Source: Sphingobacterium olei (GTDB taxonomy: Bacteria > Bacteroidota > Bacteroidia > Sphingobacteriales > Sphingobacteriaceae). Taken from it: 64,000 nucleotides of DNA. The translations under genes and the position numbers were made by a program. The notes beneath the pieces are model-generated. The model was not told the origin of the DNA. It ran no database searches and was given only the letters and a program-made list of their open reading frames with translations. Below are positions 16,725 to 27,131 of the stretch, piece after piece (the first letter of the stretch is position 1; every line of letters starts with the position of its first letter). The stretch spans positions 310,001 to 374,000 of the forward strand of contig NZ_SUME01000003.1 of assembly GCF_005048855.1 (NCBI RefSeq), written 5' to 3'.

Positions 16725-17639
16725 ATGTTAAGTCGAGTTGCCGAAAATCTTTTTTGGATGAGCCGTTATATGGAACGGACGAATATAAGCCTGAGGGTGT
16801 TGAAAACCTTGTATATCGCGCATCAAGACGGACTGCCGGTGCGATCCTGGGAGCAAACAGCGCATCAATTCGGTATCAGGGAGGCTGAAAATATGTCTAG
16901 TTACACGATTTTAAAAACATTGATCTTTGATGGAAATTCCAATTTTTCAATCTTGAATAATGTTTTCCGTGCACGTGAAAATGCACGCAGTGCTCAGGAT
17001 CACATCAATAGGGAATTATGGCAGTCTTTGAATGATTATTATCACCTGGTGCGGGATAGCCAATTGAGTCAGCAGTTGATCTTTGATCCTATAAGCGTAC
17101 TGGATCAGCTTATCAAACAGACTATGTATTATTATGGTGTGATCGATAGTTCGATGAACAGGGGGGAAGCTTATTGTTTTCTGAGTCTGGGGAAATTGAT
17201 CGAACGCGGAATGCAGATCGTAGACTTGCTTAAAACCGAATTGGAGCAGAATATCCATACGGAAGGGCGCGAAGAAGATCAGCGTTGGCGGTACCTACTC
17301 ATTGCGTTGAATGGTTATGAAACCTACCTGAGTGAAAATGTAGGGAGCCTTGAGCCACAGTCGGTACTTAATCAGATTCTGTATAAGAATAATTTCCCGA
17401 ATTCCCTGTTCTACAATTGGGATCAAATCGAGTCATTTGCTAATTTCATGGAGCAGGATGAAGTGGATCTGCATACGAAAGGACTTAACTTCGAGATAGG
17501 GAAGTCATTTTCATTTATTAAGTATAACCAGCTTCCAGAGCATATCGATCATAAATTACAGTTCCTGAATACGATTCAACGGAATTATTATAACTTGTCA
17601 AAAGTGATTAATAGAGACTATTTCGGGATTATAAATTAA
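16725..17639 (+). CDS. alpha-E domain protein (DUF403)
   Basis: This 304-residue all-helical protein opens MLSRVAENLFWMSRYMERTN, the signature start of the alpha-E family (conserved glutamate- and arginine-rich helices). A second conserved block is VFRARENARSAQDHINRELWQSLNDYY near residues 85-110. Function is unknown; it almost always sits between the ATP-grasp gene and the transglutaminase, as here (16-bp and 26-bp gaps), which implies a shared pathway or complex. Confidence 0.88.
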   Translation: MLSRVAENLFWMSRYMERTNISLRVLKTLYIAHQDGLPVRSWEQTAHQFGIREAENMSSYTILKTLIFDGNSNFSILNNVFRARENARSAQDHINRELWQSLNDYYHLVRDSQLSQQLIFDPISVLDQLIKQTMYYYGVIDSSMNRGEAYCFLSLGKLIERGMQIVDLLKTELEQNIHTEGREEDQRWRYLLIALNGYETYLSENVGSLEPQSVLNQILYKNNFPNSLFYNWDQIESFANFMEQDEVDLHTKGLNFEIGKSFSFIKYNQLPEHIDHKLQFLNTIQRNYYNLSKVINRDYFGIIN

Positions 17640-17665
17640 TTTTTAACAATTTAGCAAATACAGCA

Positions 17666-18640
17666 ATGTCAAAATATAGTGTCGTACATCTGACCAGGTA
17701 TGTATATCCGTCGGATGTGACGGATAGTGCCAATCAATTTATATTATCTCCGAAGTCTGACGATATGCAGCAAATATTGAAGCATCAGATATCAGTTTCA
17801 CCCAAGGTTAATATAGATGTTTTTTCGGATTACTTCGGAAATGAAGTAGGTGTGTTTACCATAGTGGGGCCACATCGCTCGTTGGAAATACGAGCGGATA
17901 TGGAGGTATTCACCTTTGCTTCTACGGAGCCTATTGCTGAGGTTTCGGTGTTGGAGCAATGGGCCGATCTCGAACTGAAAAAATGGGAATTTCCGTATAT
18001 TGATTTTCTCTATCTGGAAAATATTAATTGCAAAGCGGAGGTTAATGCAATTTTTGACGACTACGTCTTAAAGGAGATGCATATTGTCGATGTTGTTCGT
18101 ATGTTGTCGACGTATATCTATACGAATTTCACGTATCGGCAAGGTGTAACGACCGTAGAGAGTACGGTAGATGAAATCTGGAAGCTTCGGGCTGGGGTGT
18201 GTCAGGATTTTGCACACTTACTGATTACGATGCTGCGCATGCAGGATATACCATCACGTTATATTTCCGGATATATTTGTCCAAGCAACAGTGAGATGAG
18301 AGGGGAAGGGGCTACGCATGCCTGGGTAGAAGTGTATATTCCATCCGTTGGATGGAGAGGTATTGATCCCACGAACAATTGTTGGGTGAGTGATAGGCAT
18401 ATTAAAATAGCTTATGGACGTGATTTCAAAGACTGTACACCGGTTAAGGGTACTTATAAGGGGCCGTCGGCACATACGTTGACGGTATCTGTAATTATAA
18501 CGAATGAAAATACAAAGGAAAAAACAGCAGAACCGATCGAACCTGCCTATGTGAGTGTCACAACCGATAAACAGGGAGTAGAAAAATCGAATTTATATCA
18601 GCGCTATCTTGAAATGCAACAACAACAGCAGCAACAGTAA
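17666..18640 (+). CDS. transglutaminase-like cysteine protease with polyglutamine tail
   Basis: This 324-residue protein has an N-terminal bacterial transglutaminase-associated beta domain and a catalytic core with triad Cys179 (RAGVCQDFAHLL), His218 (GATHAWVEVYI) and Asp234 (GIDPTNN). Bacterial members are usually papain-like proteases or amide-exchange enzymes. As third gene of the ATP-grasp/alpha-E operon it would be expected to hydrolyse or transfer the product of the ligase. The chain ends with an uninterrupted run of seven glutamines coded by mixed CAA/CAG codons, which is odd and probably unstructured. No signal peptide. It converges with cbpM 11 bp further on. Confidence 0.87.
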   Translation: MSKYSVVHLTRYVYPSDVTDSANQFILSPKSDDMQQILKHQISVSPKVNIDVFSDYFGNEVGVFTIVGPHRSLEIRADMEVFTFASTEPIAEVSVLEQWADLELKKWEFPYIDFLYLENINCKAEVNAIFDDYVLKEMHIVDVVRMLSTYIYTNFTYRQGVTTVESTVDEIWKLRAGVCQDFAHLLITMLRMQDIPSRYISGYICPSNSEMRGEGATHAWVEVYIPSVGWRGIDPTNNCWVSDRHIKIAYGRDFKDCTPVKGTYKGPSAHTLTVSVIITNENTKEKTAEPIEPAYVSVTTDKQGVEKSNLYQRYLEMQQQQQQQ

Positions 18641-18651
18641 CATTGCCAGGC

Positions 18652-18930
18652 TTATAACGTACGATTCTCCAGACTGCGGATTTCCACCTGAAGTTGTTCG
18701 ATGCGATCTAACAAATGTCGGACAACTTCAATCCCCTGTAAATTTAATTCCAGATCGTAGTGCCATGTTGAATACTGTTCCAGTCGAGTAAGCTGCTCTT
18801 CATATATAAATTCTTCTTCTTCTACGGAAACAAGTTCTATCAGGCCATTTTCATGCAGATCCCGGACAAACGTGCTTTCTATCCGATAGGACCGACAGAC
18901 ATCTATTATTTTAACCAGTGTTCTTTCCAT
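18652..18930 (-). CDS. cbpM: chaperone modulator CbpM
   Basis: This 92-residue protein is of the CbpM/MerR-like family: an N-terminal segment (ERTLVKIIDVCRSYRIESTFVRDLHENGLIELV) resembling a MerR-type HTH, then a C-terminal helix (VVRHLLDRIEQLQVEIRSLE). CbpM binds the J-domain of CbpA and restrains its co-chaperone activity. It follows cbpA by 4 bp on the same strand, the standard arrangement, which supports the call. Confidence 0.85.
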   Translation of the reverse strand: MERTLVKIIDVCRSYRIESTFVRDLHENGLIELVSVEEEEFIYEEQLTRLEQYSTWHYDLELNLQGIEVVRHLLDRIEQLQVEIRSLENRTL

Positions 18931-18934
18931 GATT

Positions 18935-19846
18935 TTATTTTCTTAAATCGCTCAATTGCTGGAATAGATTTTTCTCTTCCTCACTGAGGTTCTTTGGGTT
19001 TTTGATATTGATCTCTGCATATAAATCGCCAAATCTCTCCTCCTGTTTATACACGGGAAAACCTTTCTCTTTGAGACGGATTTTGGTTCCATTTTGTGTT
19101 TCAGGTTTTATTTTTACATTGATCTGCCCATTTAGCGAATTTACTAGCGCATTACCACCCAATAAGGCGGTATATAAATCGAGTTCCAGTTTGGTGTATA
19201 GATCATCTCCTTTACGTTGGAATCGTGGGTCTGCGGCAACGGTAAATGTGATGTAGAGATCTCCTTTGGGACCGCCGTTAACCCCTGCAGCTCCCTGACC
19301 TTTTAGACGTATTTTCTGTCCATTTTGGATACCTGCTGGAATGGTGATGCGGATGTTTTTCCCGTTTACGGTAAAGGTACGCTGATGTGTTACCGAAGCC
19401 TCTTTCAACGTGATGGTTACTTCGGCATTCAAATCCTGTCCACGGAAAGCACTTTTGCGTCCACCCCCAAAACGGGAACCAAACATCTGTTCAAAGAAAT
19501 CAGAATATTCTCCGGTATCATAATTGCCACTATAGTCAAAATCGAATCCCTCGAACGGATTCTGTGTACCTCCTCGTCCTTGGCGCGAATACTGCTGTTG
19601 GGCTTTTTGATATTCTTCCCCATGTTTCCAATTTTCACCATATTGGTCATATTTCTTCCGCTTCTCGGGATCCGTGAGGACTTCGTTTGCCTCGTTTATT
19701 TCCTGAAATTTTTTCTTGGCCTCCTCATCATTAGGATTTAGATCGGGATGGTATTTACGTGCCAGCTTTCGATAAGCCTTTTTGATATCATCCTGTGAAG
19801 CCGATTTGTCTAAGCCGAGTACGTTATAATAATCTAAGAATGCCAT
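18935..19846 (-). CDS. cbpA: DnaJ-like co-chaperone CbpA
   Basis: This 303-residue class-II-type J-protein has an N-terminal J-domain ([23 protein letters not shown] in KYHPDLNP near residue 33), a G/F-rich linker with [17 protein letters not shown] near 85-105, and two C-terminal beta domains ([20 protein letters not shown]). It has no cysteine zinc finger, separating it from DnaJ proper. It stimulates DnaK ATPase and delivers substrates; the adjacent CbpM is its modulator. Confidence 0.88.
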   Translation of the reverse strand: MAFLDYYNVLGLDKSASQDDIKKAYRKLARKYHPDLNPNDEEAKKKFQEINEANEVLTDPEKRKKYDQYGENWKHGEEYQKAQQQYSRQGRGGTQNPFEGFDFDYSGNYDTGEYSDFFEQMFGSRFGGGRKSAFRGQDLNAEVTITLKEASVTHQRTFTVNGKNIRITIPAGIQNGQKIRLKGQGAAGVNGGPKGDLYITFTVAADPRFQRKGDDLYTKLELDLYTALLGGNALVNSLNGQINVKIKPETQNGTKIRLKEKGFPVYKQEERFGDLYAEINIKNPKNLSEEEKNLFQQLSDLRK

Positions 19847-19884
19847 AGTTTATGTATAGACTAATGTTTGAAAAACAATGCAGT

Positions 19885-22578
19885 TTACTTTTTGTTTTTA
19901 TCCGATGAAGTTAGAAATTTATAAACAAATCCCAGCATGAAATACTGTTTTTGAGTAAGCTGCTCGCCATATCCAATGTAATTGCTGCTACTATACCGGT
20001 AAACGTTCTGATTCTGGTTCAATAGATCGAAAACCGTTAATTTCAATTCTCCCTTGCCCATTACAGGATAGTAAACAGACGCATTTACGAGATGAATATT
20101 TCTTCGGGCATTATCAATACTGGAGGGTTGATTTTTTATATTATAAGAGGTTTCAAAGGTTATTTTGTGGATGTCGCTTAATCGTAGCCCTGCACCGAAA
20201 TCGTGTGTAGTTGTTTGTATATCTCTAAAGCTGGGGTCATCGGAAGAGTTTGTGCTTTTGGAGGCGTTAAAATTGTAGCTTGGACTCAAAGAAACTTTGT
20301 TGTTCCACGAAATATTCAATGTTTGATTTCCTGAAATGTTAGTTGGGGTACTTTTATTTTCTATGCCATTTGTTGTGCCAATGGAAGGGTAGCTGTAAAA
20401 ATTATAATTGCCATTGACGTAGATGTTCCAGGTTTTATGTTGAATGATTTCTTTACGGAAATTTCCCCCCATGCTGAATCGATCTACACCATCGGCCTGA
20501 TAATACTGTGAGGTGGAGGTCGAGGTTTCTACATCATAGGTGTTACTATAGCCAATTGATTTGTCAACTAAAGTGTAGTTGCCATAAAAGGAAAGGTTAA
20601 GCTTTAATTTTTGAAAATGCTTGAAATATTGTATGCGCAAGTTCTCCTGGATCTCGTTGTCAAAATAGGGGCTCGCATACGATAATCTTGTGGGGTAGAG
20701 ATCGGAATTGACCGCAATAAACCGATAGAAGGAGGGGAGGTTCACGGCTTTTGAGTAGGAAAGATTCAAGTCGTATACATTTAAGGACATGTTCGGAAGC
20801 CAATAATTTTGGATCTTTTGGATGTCTTCATTTTTTTCGTAGAAGTTATATCGACGATCCATGTTGAGCCATTCTACACCAATCGATCCCCTGATTCTCT
20901 TGGAAATCCGATAATTAACTTTTGTTCCCAGAAAAGCAGCATCTGCATTCATTTTCTTGTCGTTGGTGATGTCTTCTTTATCCTCGAAATAATCCGAATT
21001 TATTTTGGAATAGATATCCTCTGTCTGGTCTTCCATCTCTATATTATATTTGGCATAAATATCGGTGGTGAATATTTTTTTGTAAGGAACTTGAAGATTT
21101 AGTGTATTCCCGATCCGCTGTGTATTCGAACGTTCGATCTCATTTATGTGTTGGTCGATAACGCTGTCACCGAAAAGATAATAGCGTCCATACGAGAGGT
21201 TGTTTCGATCCCCTTTGCTATTGCTTACATTTACATCGTTGCTGAGGGATAATACCCATTTGTTCGAAAATTTCTTCTCGTATCTGAAGTTGTGTCTTAA
21301 AGATGGAGAATTATTTAGGTTGTTGTTAGCACTATTTCCGATGTGGACTGGCGTGGATTCATTTTGAAAGCTACTGTTTTCATTGCTTCCGTCGGAAGTT
21401 CTTTTACTTAAATTCAGATTCAAATCATAGGAAATAAATGACGTGGTATCGATATGATAACGCGCAAATGCTCTTATTTTATGCCTGTAGTCTTTGTATG
21501 TTGCGTTTGAAAAATTTGTACCATTTATAGTTGTGTCGTTATAGAAATTTTGATTGTTACCCGTATTCCGCGTATAATCATTCTGTTGTTCAAAAGAATA
21601 TAAAAAATTGGTCTTTAATTTTTTGGCGATATCGTAATTGATGTTCACTGCCCCGGAGAGATTGTTCTGTAAGCCTCCGTAATAGGAGTAGGAAGAAGAA
21701 TTATTCTCTGCCCTTCCAAATCCTCCCTGTTGGCTGAGCTCGCTGTAATCAAACCCTTTGCGGCTCAGGTTATTGGCATATCCGATAAAACTAATCTGAA
21801 GGGTATCTCTAAACGTGTTTACCAATGCCCCTGCCTCATATCGGTCGCGCGTACCCCCGCCTCCGTAGAACTTACCGAATTGGGCTTTTACAAATTCTCG
21901 TTTCGTCTTTAGGTTGATGATAACGGGAAGGTCGGAATCGTCCAATACGACCTGCTTGCTCTCCCCCTTCTCGCGAAACACCTGTACTTTGTCGATCATG
22001 GATGCATCCAGGTTCCGCGTTGCAATCGTCATATCCTCGTTGAAGAAATCCTTATTATTCAAGCGGACCGATTGTACCGCTTTTCCTTGATAGTAAATGG
22101 AGCCATCTAAATTGACCTGAAGACCCGGTAATTTTTGTAATAATTCTTCCACATTGGCATTTGGACGGGTTTTGAAATACTTAGCATTGTATTCTAAGGT
22201 GTCTTTATTCATCCGTATGGGAGGGGTCATTTCTATGACGACTTCTTCCAGGCTTGTGGGTGATAAGGTAATCTCTTTGAAATCATATTCCTCTTCATTT
22301 GACAGATTGAAATTTATGTATTCTGCTGTTGCATTGATATGACTGATATACAAGATCAGGTTTTGATTGACCGGTAATTTAATGAAACTGAATTTTCCGT
22401 TTTCATTGGATAGGGAATAAGATAGAACCGTGGAATCCTGAGCGTGTAATATAGCTACGGTGGCTTTCTCCAGTGCTTCCTTTTCAGAAGAGTAAAGAAT
22501 ACCTCTTATTTTTCCTTTGTTTTGTGCAAGCAGTGAAGTACTGCAAAAGAATAGGCATAAAAGTACAATGAATCTCAT
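19885..22578 (-). CDS. outer-membrane beta-barrel receptor (TonB-receptor-like, CarboxypepD_reg N-domain)
   Basis: This 897-residue protein has a Sec signal (MRFIVLLCLFFCSTSLLAQ). Residues about 22-110 form a carboxypeptidase-regulatory-like beta domain (KIRGILYSSEKEALEKATVAI). A plug-like region follows (PNANVEELLQKLPGLQVNLDGSI), then a large barrel with alternating aromatic strands ending FMLGFVYKFLTSSDKNKK. This layout is the OMP_b-brl_3 type of Bacteroidota, distinct from SusC; no SusD partner is adjacent. The ligand is unknown. It stands alone between cbpA and the M28 peptidase. Confidence 0.8.
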   Translation of the reverse strand: MRFIVLLCLFFCSTSLLAQNKGKIRGILYSSEKEALEKATVAILHAQDSTVLSYSLSNENGKFSFIKLPVNQNLILYISHINATAEYINFNLSNEEEYDFKEITLSPTSLEEVVIEMTPPIRMNKDTLEYNAKYFKTRPNANVEELLQKLPGLQVNLDGSIYYQGKAVQSVRLNNKDFFNEDMTIATRNLDASMIDKVQVFREKGESKQVVLDDSDLPVIINLKTKREFVKAQFGKFYGGGGTRDRYEAGALVNTFRDTLQISFIGYANNLSRKGFDYSELSQQGGFGRAENNSSSYSYYGGLQNNLSGAVNINYDIAKKLKTNFLYSFEQQNDYTRNTGNNQNFYNDTTINGTNFSNATYKDYRHKIRAFARYHIDTTSFISYDLNLNLSKRTSDGSNENSSFQNESTPVHIGNSANNNLNNSPSLRHNFRYEKKFSNKWVLSLSNDVNVSNSKGDRNNLSYGRYYLFGDSVIDQHINEIERSNTQRIGNTLNLQVPYKKIFTTDIYAKYNIEMEDQTEDIYSKINSDYFEDKEDITNDKKMNADAAFLGTKVNYRISKRIRGSIGVEWLNMDRRYNFYEKNEDIQKIQNYWLPNMSLNVYDLNLSYSKAVNLPSFYRFIAVNSDLYPTRLSYASPYFDNEIQENLRIQYFKHFQKLKLNLSFYGNYTLVDKSIGYSNTYDVETSTSTSQYYQADGVDRFSMGGNFRKEIIQHKTWNIYVNGNYNFYSYPSIGTTNGIENKSTPTNISGNQTLNISWNNKVSLSPSYNFNASKSTNSSDDPSFRDIQTTTHDFGAGLRLSDIHKITFETSYNIKNQPSSIDNARRNIHLVNASVYYPVMGKGELKLTVFDLLNQNQNVYRYSSSNYIGYGEQLTQKQYFMLGFVYKFLTSSDKNKK

Positions 22579-22717
22579 TTAAGCTATATAATTAAGTTAG
22601 CATAAATATTACGATTTATTCGTAATAATCAAAGTGAGATTTCAATATATTGCCTATTATTAACATTTTTTAAGGAATAGTATTAAAGAAATGTTAAATT
22701 TAGAGAATTTTTAGTTT

Positions 22718-24295
22718 TTATTCCTTGTTGCTATCAACCGTTAATCGTTGTGCGCGGTTGGCAATCTCCCAAGTGACATGGAATACCAGTTTCTCTCGTT
22801 TTACCATCATCGGAAAATCAATTTTATCCACGGTATCATTTGGTGTGTGATAATCTGGATGTAATCCTGAAAAGAAAAAAGCGGAAGGGATTCCTTTTTG
22901 TGCAAAGTTGTAATGGTCTGATCTATAGTATAAGCGCATGGGATCTTTTGGATCATCATACGTGAAATCAACCTCCATTTGTGTGTATTCTTTATTAGAA
23001 GCTTCGGTGATCTTTTTCAATTCCGAGCTTAGTTTATCAGTGCCTATTGCATGGATATAGTTATGATTTCCGGCTAGGTGCTTGTCATCGATACGGCCAA
23101 TCATATCCAAGTTGAGGCAAGCTACTGTATTGGCCAATGGAAATATAGGATTTTCTGTATAGTATTTTGATCCCAAAAGTCCTTTTTCTTCTGCCGCAAG
23201 CCCGATAAATAAGATACTCCTCCTTGGTCCTTTACCTTCTTTTTTAGCTTGGGAGAAAGCTCTTGCCAACTCCAGCACACCCACTGTTCCTGACCCATTG
23301 TCATCCGCTCCCGGAAAAATCGTGCCATCAGGAAGAATCCCATCATGATCGTAATGTCCCGAAACAACGATAATTTCATCTTTTAGATCTGAACCTTCTA
23401 ATAATCCCAAAACGTTGGGATCGCTTAATTTTTCGACCTTAACACCCATAGAGGCTAAGAAAGAGGTTTTAATCTGCACCGCGGAAGGTTTGAATGATCT
23501 GTTCGCCGCCTCTTTGAATTTTTCGACAGAAGTATTTGCTTTCGCCAGCAATTGATCCGCTGTAGCTACCGAAATGTTAATAACAGGAACAGCTTGTGTG
23601 ATATTTCTGTTTGTATTACTGCCATCACCTAGCATAACACGTCCGCCAGTTAGTCGACCTTTCATTTTCGCTAGCGTTTCTGCTACTTGAGAACTTGTAG
23701 AAAATATGGCTGCCGGTTGCAGTTTTGTTAATTCCTGAACTCTTTTAAAACGGCTTGAAGACCATTCCGACTTATTATTTTCCTTAGTGATATGGGATTT
23801 GCCCGTTGCGTCGGTTGGTTCGCCTTCGTTAATGAGCAAGACTACTTTTCCTTTTACATCTATTCCATTAAGCTCGTTGTAATCTGCATGCTGGATACCA
23901 TAACCTACAAAAATGATCTCGTTTGCGGAGAAATCTCGAACATCATGATCTGCCTGTACATAGAAATCTTTTCCGTTTACCCAGGTGTCGCCGTCAATGC
24001 TGAAGTTTTCGACCTGATAAGCAATCTGTTGTAGGGCTACAGGTTGATAAAACGAACCATTTACAGGAGTTGCGAGCCCATAGGATTTGAATTCATTCGC
24101 AATATATTCAGCGGCTTTTCTTCCACCTTCCTGCCCCGTACCACGGCCTTCAAATTCAACAGAACTCAAGGTAGTCAAGTGCTTTTTGGAACTTTCTACC
24201 GTAATTAGATCTGCATATTTTTGCTGCGCATTTTGCGCGATGCTACAACTGTATAATGCAGGAATTATGAATAAAAGAGAAAATAGTTTTTTCAT
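22718..24295 (-). CDS. M28-family metallopeptidase lipoprotein
   Basis: This 525-residue protein has a lipoprotein-like signal (FIIPALYSCSIAQ). The M28 zinc-peptidase core shows its ligands in order: SGHYDHDG (His), FPGADDNGSGTVG (bridging Asp), GLAAEEKGLLGSKYY (catalytic Glu pair), LNLDMIGRID (Asp) and HPDYHTPNDTVDKID (His). A protease-associated (PA-like) insertion probably occupies about 140-260. The family contains aminopeptidases that trim peptides in the periplasm or outside the cell. It lies 9 bp upstream of nothing of related function; rpiB precedes it on the same strand. Confidence 0.88.
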   Translation of the reverse strand: MKKLFSLLFIIPALYSCSIAQNAQQKYADLITVESSKKHLTTLSSVEFEGRGTGQEGGRKAAEYIANEFKSYGLATPVNGSFYQPVALQQIAYQVENFSIDGDTWVNGKDFYVQADHDVRDFSANEIIFVGYGIQHADYNELNGIDVKGKVVLLINEGEPTDATGKSHITKENNKSEWSSSRFKRVQELTKLQPAAIFSTSSQVAETLAKMKGRLTGGRVMLGDGSNTNRNITQAVPVINISVATADQLLAKANTSVEKFKEAANRSFKPSAVQIKTSFLASMGVKVEKLSDPNVLGLLEGSDLKDEIIVVSGHYDHDGILPDGTIFPGADDNGSGTVGVLELARAFSQAKKEGKGPRRSILFIGLAAEEKGLLGSKYYTENPIFPLANTVACLNLDMIGRIDDKHLAGNHNYIHAIGTDKLSSELKKITEASNKEYTQMEVDFTYDDPKDPMRLYYRSDHYNFAQKGIPSAFFFSGLHPDYHTPNDTVDKIDFPMMVKREKLVFHVTWEIANRAQRLTVDSNKE

Positions 24296-24304
24296 AACCG
24301 TATG

Positions 24305-24736
24305 TTAAGAACAAGAAATTTTATTGACGCGATTGGCATGCCTTCCACCTTCAAAATCAGTTGTAAGGAAAGCTTTCACAATTTCTTTTGCCAGATCCAG
24401 ATCAATAAAACGCGCTGGTATACAAATGATATTTGCATCATTATGCAAGCGGGCCAAAACAGAAATTTCTTTTTGCCACGCGATAGCTGCACGTATGCCC
24501 TGATGTTTATTGGCTGTGATCGCCACGCCATTAGCACTTCCACAGATCAGAACACCAAATTGACTTTTTCCTTCTTCTACGCTGGAGGATACGGGGTGTG
24601 CGAAATCTGGATAATCCACAGAATCTGCCGTTGCAGGGCCAAAATCTTCTACATCATGTCCTAATTCTTTCAATACATCAACTAGGGGGGCTTTGTAATC
24701 AAATCCTGCGTGATCGCTTCCAATGGCTATTTTCAT
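24305..24736 (-). CDS. rpiB: ribose-5-phosphate isomerase B
   Basis: This 143-residue protein matches RpiB/LacAB: MKIAIGSDHAGFDYKAPLVD at the start, the active-site cysteine in ICGSANGVAITANK, and NKHQGIRAAIAW. It interconverts ribose-5-phosphate and ribulose-5-phosphate in the pentose-phosphate pathway. It lies 13 bp after tatC and 9 bp before the M28 gene, so the three may share a transcript. Confidence 0.93.
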   Translation of the reverse strand: MKIAIGSDHAGFDYKAPLVDVLKELGHDVEDFGPATADSVDYPDFAHPVSSSVEEGKSQFGVLICGSANGVAITANKHQGIRAAIAWQKEISVLARLHNDANIICIPARFIDLDLAKEIVKAFLTTDFEGGRHANRVNKISCS

Positions 24737-24749
24737 GATATTTATCGTG

Positions 24750-25619
24750 TTAATTGTTATAAAATTCTTTTTCTTTCAATTCCTTTTTACGGAGTACATT
24801 CGCTGAAACCATTATACTTATTTCATATAGTATGAACATCGGCGCGCTTACCGTTAAAAGTGTAATCACATCTGCAGTAGGAGTGATGATAGCTGCTATT
24901 ACTAAGATAATGACAATGGCATAACGTCTACTCGCGCGCATAAATTGTGGTGTCATCAATCCTAATTTGGATAGGATAAAAATCAAAATCGGCAGTAAAA
25001 ATATCACCCCACAACCCAAAGTCAACGTGGCAATAGTCGATAAATAAGAATCGATTGTAATTTGGTTGGTTATTTCGGTACTTAAAGAGATGTTAGCTAG
25101 AAAGTTGACTGAAAGAGGGACTACAATATAATAACCAAATAGCGCCCCGATCACAAACAACAATGTCGCATAGAAAACGAACCCACTGGCTGACCTTCTT
25201 TCGACCTCGGTAAGCGCTGGTTTCACGAAAAGCCAAACTTCAAATAGCAGATAGGGAAATCCCAAAGCTACCGCCATTAACAAACAGGAATTGATCTGTA
25301 GCATGAATTGACCTGCTAGTTCGGTATTAATAATATTAAAAGGGATGCGTTCTACACAAAAGCCGTCTAAATTCAGTAGAGCACCTAATTTACACATCAT
25401 TCTGTATGTCCAGAAATCAAGGTTCTTCGGTCCCATAATGATGTCGTTGAAGACAAAATCATAAAATGTGAACGCTAGGATTGCAAAAACGGTGATAGCG
25501 ACCACAGATCGGATAATGTGCCAGCGGAGTACTTCTATATGTTCAAAAAAGGACATCTCTGACTCGATGTTCTTTCCTTTGTCTTTTATTGCGTCTATTA
25601 ATTTTTTGCTACTTGACAT
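24750..25619 (-). CDS. tatC: Sec-independent protein translocase TatC
   Basis: This 289-residue inner-membrane protein has six predicted hydrophobic segments. The conserved N-terminal motif SFFEHIEVLRWHIIRSVV carries the glutamate that reads the twin-arginine signal, and FLANISLSTEITNQITIDSYLS and RASRRYAIVIILVIAAIITPT are typical TatC loops. TatC binds twin-arginine signal peptides of folded proteins; TatA/B are not in the window. The gene lies 81 bp downstream of the accC terminator side, in the same direction. Confidence 0.93.
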   Translation of the reverse strand: MSSSKKLIDAIKDKGKNIESEMSFFEHIEVLRWHIIRSVVAITVFAILAFTFYDFVFNDIIMGPKNLDFWTYRMMCKLGALLNLDGFCVERIPFNIINTELAGQFMLQINSCLLMAVALGFPYLLFEVWLFVKPALTEVERRSASGFVFYATLLFVIGALFGYYIVVPLSVNFLANISLSTEITNQITIDSYLSTIATLTLGCGVIFLLPILIFILSKLGLMTPQFMRASRRYAIVIILVIAAIITPTADVITLLTVSAPMFILYEISIMVSANVLRKKELKEKEFYNN

Positions 25620-25639
25620 GTTTACATTCTATGGAAAAC

Positions 25640-25676
25640 AAAAATACCATTCTTTGACATAAGAATGGTATTTTTT
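25640..25676 (-). terminator. rho-independent terminator of the fatty-acid cluster
   Basis: AAAAATACCATTCTT (25640-25654) and its exact complement AAGAATGGTATTTTT (25661-25675) flank a six-base loop, with T-runs on both strands at the stem ends. It lies 25 bp past the accC stop codon on the minus strand and before tatC, separating the two transcription units. Confidence 0.85.
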
Positions 25677-25700
25677 AATGGGAAAACAAAATTTTTACGC

Positions 25701-27056
25701 TTAATCTTCGTCGGGGTAAGCGGTCAAATCAAAAGTTTCCATAAATTTCGTTGTGAAATTACCCGCTCTAAAGTTTGGATCGCGCATAAGTCTCAGGTGC
25801 AAAGGGATTGTGGTCTTTACACCCTCAATAACAAACTCGCTGAGTGCACGTTCCATCGTATTGATCGCTTCTTCTCGTGTTTGTGCAACACAGATCAATT
25901 TCGCGATCATCGAATCGTAATTCGATGGGATGGTATATCCTGCGTATACGTGTGTGTCTATGCGTACACCATGTCCGCCAGGCGAGTGAAAATTTGTAAT
26001 TTTACCCGGAGAAGGACGGAAATTATTAAATGGATCTTCGGCATTGATACGGCACTCAATTGCATGCATGGTGGGCTCGTAGCTTTTTCCTGAAATAGGG
26101 ATACCTGCAGCAACTTTAATCTGTTCTTTGATTAAGTCAAAGTTGATTACTTCTTCCGTAACGGGATGCTCTACTTGAATACGTGTATTCATTTCCATAA
26201 AGTAGAAATTACGGTGCTTATCTACCAAAAATTCGATAGTACCGGCGCCTTCGTAATTCACGGCTTGTGCTCCTTTTATAGCAGCCTCTCCCATACGTGC
26301 ACGTAAATCTGGTGTGATGAAAGGGGAAGGGGCTTCTTCAACAAGTTTTTGATGGCGACGTTGAATAGAACAATCCCTTTCTGATAGATGGCATACTTTA
26401 CCATATTGATCTCCAATGACCTGAATTTCAATATGACGTGGATCTTCAACAAATTTTTCGAGGTAAATTCCATCGTTGCCAAATGCTGCTCCTGCTTCTT
26501 GACGAGCCGAATCCCAAGCGGGTTCGAATTCGGCGTCTTTCCATACGATACGCATACCACGCCCGCCACCTCCGGCGGTAGCTTTTAGAATCACGGGGTA
26601 TCCAATCTCATTTGCAGTAGCAATACCGGTCTTTACGTCTGGAACTAATCCTTCCGATCCAGGAATGGTTGGAACGCCTGCCAATTTCATGGTCTCCTTA
26701 GCGGAAGCTTTATCGCCCATTCTTTCAATTTGTTCTGCGGTAGCACCAATGAATTTAATTCCATATTCGGCACAGATAGCAGAAAATTTAGCATTTTCGG
26801 ATAAAAATCCGTAGCCTGGATGAATGGCGTCTGCATTTGTTAATTCTGCAGCGGCGATAATATTGGGGATACTTAGATAGGAATCTTTACTTGCTGGAGG
26901 GCCAATACACACGGCCTCATCCGCGAAACGGACATGAAGGCTGTCTCTATCAGCAGTAGAGTATACCGCTACACTTTTGATACCCATCTCGCGACAGGTA
27001 CGTATGATACGTAGGGCAATCTCTCCTCTATTAGCTATTAATATTTTTTTAAACAT
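25701..27056 (-). CDS. accC: acetyl-CoA carboxylase, biotin carboxylase subunit
   Basis: This 451-residue protein has the standard length. The N-terminus [20 protein letters not shown], the ATP-grasp glycine loop [12 protein letters not shown] and the catalytic stretch [16 protein letters not shown] identify it. It carboxylates biotin on AccB with ATP and bicarbonate, the first half of malonyl-CoA synthesis. It is 75 bp downstream of accB and ends at a clear terminator. The carboxyltransferase genes accA/accD are not in the window. Confidence 0.96.
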   Translation of the reverse strand: MFKKILIANRGEIALRIIRTCREMGIKSVAVYSTADRDSLHVRFADEAVCIGPPASKDSYLSIPNIIAAAELTNADAIHPGYGFLSENAKFSAICAEYGIKFIGATAEQIERMGDKASAKETMKLAGVPTIPGSEGLVPDVKTGIATANEIGYPVILKATAGGGGRGMRIVWKDAEFEPAWDSARQEAGAAFGNDGIYLEKFVEDPRHIEIQVIGDQYGKVCHLSERDCSIQRRHQKLVEEAPSPFITPDLRARMGEAAIKGAQAVNYEGAGTIEFLVDKHRNFYFMEMNTRIQVEHPVTEEVINFDLIKEQIKVAAGIPISGKSYEPTMHAIECRINAEDPFNNFRPSPGKITNFHSPGGHGVRIDTHVYAGYTIPSNYDSMIAKLICVAQTREEAINTMERALSEFVIEGVKTTIPLHLRLMRDPNFRAGNFTTKFMETFDLTAYPDED

Positions 27057-27131
27057 AAGGAATAAATGAGGTAACCTATTGACGAATTACTTCGTATAAC
27101 TAAATTTAGTTGATATAAATTACAACTAATA

